From NCBI GenBank assembly GCA_964544115.1, contig CAZJBP010000209.1, positions 1 to 5,833 on the forward strand: DNA of 5,833 bases, given 5' to 3'. The notes below the pieces were generated by a model that saw nothing but the letters and a program-made list of their open reading frames with translations, was not told the origin of the DNA and ran no database searches. Shown one piece after another: positions 5,166 to 5,833 of this stretch. The DNA comes from CAZJBP01 sp964544115 (lineage in GTDB: Bacteria; Verrucomicrobiota; Kiritimatiellia; UBA8416; JADHWI01). Numbering within the stretch: position 1 is the first letter of the stretch; every line of letters begins with the position of its first letter. Position numbers and translations under genes: made by a program.

Positions 5166-5833
5166 CTATGGCACGGTGTCAATATAGTTGCCGGTAATCG
5201 GATACACAGGAGAGGAGATCGTGACGTCATCTGTTCCTGTGCACTTCATCTGCATTGTGAAATCACGGAAACCCATGATGTAGTCACCGGAAAGGAGAGG
5301 GCTAGGCTTCGTGAGACCCAGACGATCCCAGTACTCGAAGTAGTCACACCCCCAATTGATATCCGCTCCCGTCGTTGCGTCGTTAGGAGTGCCGGTTTCG
5401 ACTCCCGTACCGTAGGGCGTGTCCCACCAATAGGTGCCACTCTCGTTGTGCTGATATCTACACCTATTCGGATCCCCGATAACATCATGCACAACGTGAA
5501 TGGTGTTGCCGAACCTCCCATATGCCGTGTTGAGAACAACGCCACCGAATGAGGAACCACCGGGAGCGAACGTCACGGTGATGGACTTGCAGGTACAGCA
5601 CTTCGAAGCACTGCATCCGGCAAGGCCAAACGGATCAACTCGGTGCATCGGGACATTCCTGACACACATGTAGAGATTGAGTCCTTCGCCGAGCTGCTGG
5701 GTGATATACCGCTGCATCCGAGGGGCGCTGAGCAAGGGATCCCTGGAAAGCCACCGTCCCAACTTAGGGTTGTAAAACCGATAGCCCGATCTTGCCCTGG
5801 TGAATCGGGGCAGATCGCTTTCGGGCCTCCACA
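5166..5833 (-). CDS. Orphan Rhs C-terminal cassette, tip of unknown fold (cassette 4, 5' end missing)
   Basis: The frame is open from the right edge (first full codon at 5831-5829) for 221 residues to a TAG at 5168-5166. It begins WRPESDLPRFTRARS, the leader end, then GYRFYNPKLGRWLSRDPLL. Here the core diverges and carries extra residues (SAPRMQRYITQQLGEG) before the typical NLYMCVRN...RVDPFGL close. The tip opens with a Cys cluster (CSASKCCTCK) and continues as a Gly-, Thr- and aromatic-rich, probably beta-strand domain with a His-rich stretch (TIHVVHDV, RYQHNESGTYWW), a second cysteine (NWGCDYFEYW) and a strand-like tail. No HExxH is present, so it is not the fold seen in cassettes 2 and 3, and I recognise no family. 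A TTG at 5762 could be mistaken for the start, but coding evidence clearly continues upstream; the expected ATG would be about 40 bases past the edge. Confidence 0.72.
   Translation of the reverse strand, partial: WRPESDLPRFTRARSGYRFYNPKLGRWLSRDPLLSAPRMQRYITQQLGEGLNLYMCVRNVPMHRVDPFGLAGCSASKCCTCKSITVTFAPGGSSFGGVVLNTAYGRFGNTIHVVHDVIGDPNRCRYQHNESGTYWWDTPYGTGVETGTPNDATTGADINWGCDYFEYWDRLGLTKPSPLLSGDYIMGFRDFTMQMKCTGTDDVTISSPVYPITGNYIDTVP
5740..5833 (-). repeat. Cassette junction repeat, copy 4 (cut by the window edge)
   Basis: Bases 5772-5833 align without gaps to 4416-4477 with four differences, making this the most divergent copy of the 62-base block. The rest of the leader, its stem-loop and the ATG lie off the right edge. 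Confidence 0.78.

Noticed and set aside
1..5833. CRISPR array
   Set aside because: Repeats are hundreds of bases long, spaced by more than a kilobase, and contain coding sequence.

Overview
All credible genes in this window lie on the minus strand and form one tandem array. Read on that strand, the same module recurs about every 1.34-1.64 kb. It consists of: (i) a near-identical DNA block carrying a short Arg/Pro-rich leader, an ATG and the last piece of an Rhs core (consensus GYRFYxPKLGRWxxRDPxxE, ending in a D-x-x-G motif); (ii) a C-terminal 'tip' domain that differs in every copy; (iii) a small exported protein gene, usually a lipoprotein, starting a few bases after or slightly overlapping the tip. 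Three of these modules look intact or nearly so, one is broken by frameshifts, and a fifth begins at the left edge. The canonical large Rhs shell (thousands of bases of YD repeats) is absent, so these are orphan Rhs C-terminal cassettes rather than full rhs genes.

Layout from right to left, in transcription order. Cassette 4: tip 5833-5166 (runs off the window) plus partner 5163-4831, followed by a GC-rich palindromic spacer. Cassette 3: tip 4538-3729 with an HEQEH zinc-protease-like motif, plus lipoprotein 3690-3277. Cassette 2: tip 3053-2349 with an HEQLH motif, plus a membrane-anchored protein 2342-1875 with a pseudopilin-like Cys pattern. Cassette 1: degraded tip 1713-888 (start codon ATG to ACG, two frame changes) plus intact lipoprotein 881-315. 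Cassette 0: only its first 24 codons, 72-1. The window begins and ends inside the same repeat block, so the array probably continues on both sides or has been collapsed by assembly. No gap between genes exceeds 300 bases; the longest (4539-4830) is described as spacer repeat plus palindromes.

The sequence is GC-rich by eye. Possible start sites lack convincing Shine-Dalgarno sequences. The Rhs core wording (GRWVNRDPIGEEGG) and the CPxGGxY...CxxHG protein resemble what is common in the Planctomycetota-Verrucomicrobiota-Lentisphaerota-Kiritimatiellota group. That assignment is an inference of moderate-to-low confidence; no taxonomic marker gene is present.

Working model: each tip/partner pair behaves like a polymorphic toxin-immunity or effector-partner pair, and the array is a stored library of tips. 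Recombination through the conserved block could swap a tip onto a full-length rhs gene elsewhere, or each cassette may be expressed alone from its own ATG. The sequence supports the array structure directly. The toxin, immunity and swapping roles are inferred.
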